From Bacteriovoracaceae bacterium (lineage in GTDB: Bacteria > Bdellovibrionota > UBA1018), in NCBI GenBank assembly GCA_023250795.1, contig JAHFAB010000121.1:1-6172 (forward strand): a stretch of DNA of 6,172 bases. Reading direction: 5' to 3'. This document shows positions 6,119 to 6,172 of this stretch, piece by piece. A program made the position numbers and the translations under genes. The stretch's first letter is position 1. Each line of letters begins with the position of its first letter. The notes beneath the pieces are model-generated. The model ran no database searches and was not told where the DNA came from. It was given only the letters and a program-made list of their open reading frames with translations.

Positions 6119-6172
6119 ATGGCAATGAAAACCCGTTTTACGAACTCTGGCGACACTTTGATTGTTTCCTTG
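6119..6172 (+). CDS. Start of a probable STAS-domain protein, anti-sigma-factor antagonist type (3' end cut by window edge)
   Basis: Only 18 codons are present, reading MAMKTRFTNSGDTLIVSL. The pattern is a short charged strand, a G-D turn and then a hydrophobic strand (TLIVSL). This is how many STAS anti-sigma-factor antagonists (SpoIIAA/RsbV family) begin, where the second strand is usually followed by a G-x-L/Y-D motif. Members bind an anti-sigma kinase and are controlled by Ser/Thr phosphorylation. The phosphorylatable serine would lie outside the window, so the family call rests on resemblance of a very short segment. That a real gene starts here is much better supported, by the strong AGGAG site and the open frame to the edge. 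It is divergent from rsmI. Confidence 0.5.
   Translation, partial: MAMKTRFTNSGDTLIVSL

Noticed and set aside
5727..6128. Long plus-strand open frame (133 codons) opposite rsmI
   Set aside because: It is the antisense shadow of clearly conserved RsmI motifs; the predicted protein resembles nothing and is Ser/Arg-rich as expected from antisense reading.
6090..6128. 12-codon plus-strand leader ORF overlapping the start of the STAS-like gene
   Set aside because: It is very short, has only a weak GAG-type upstream site, and is formed largely by the real ribosome binding site; chance is the simplest explanation.

Overview
The window reads as ordinary chromosomal, housekeeping DNA from a diderm (Gram-negative) bacterium. 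The main evidence is a full-length LptD, the outer-membrane LPS-assembly barrel, next to AccD and RsmI. Base composition is moderate to AT-leaning. The mix of an HD-GYP signalling protein, an apparent STAS-domain start and a proteobacterial-type AccD would fit a Bdellovibrio-like or other former 'deltaproteobacterial' lineage. That placement is a low-confidence impression, not a demonstrated assignment.

Layout: almost everything is on the minus strand and reads right to left. rsmI (16S rRNA 2'-O-methyltransferase) comes first. A 132-bp gap follows, then a GAF plus HD-GYP signalling protein, then accD (acetyl-CoA carboxylase carboxyltransferase beta) after 34 bp. lptD overlaps the end of accD. 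A SIS-domain protein gene starts 9 bp after the lptD stop and runs off the left edge. On the far right a divergent plus-strand gene begins with a strong ribosome binding site; only 18 codons are present and they look like the first strand of a STAS anti-sigma-factor antagonist. No stretch longer than about 135 bases lacks a gene. I see no tRNA, rRNA, CRISPR array, insertion sequence or phage gene.

How the genes fit together: accD supplies malonyl-CoA for fatty acids (hence lipid A and phospholipid), and lptD inserts finished LPS into the outer membrane. The tight accD-lptD-SIS packing therefore suggests an envelope-biogenesis transcription unit. The HD-GYP gene just upstream may tie a c-di-GMP signal to the same transcript. 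This is inferred from position only.

No clearly new system is visible. The most interesting non-coding feature is in the rsmI/HD-GYP gap. A perfect 7-bp inverted repeat there would bury the HD-GYP Shine-Dalgarno sequence, and a 21-codon leader ORF runs through the opposite arm and stops in the loop. Other points worth a look are the accD/lptD overlap with two competing lptD starts, the overlapping divergent -10 boxes between rsmI and the STAS-like gene, and the cysteine arrangement of LptD.
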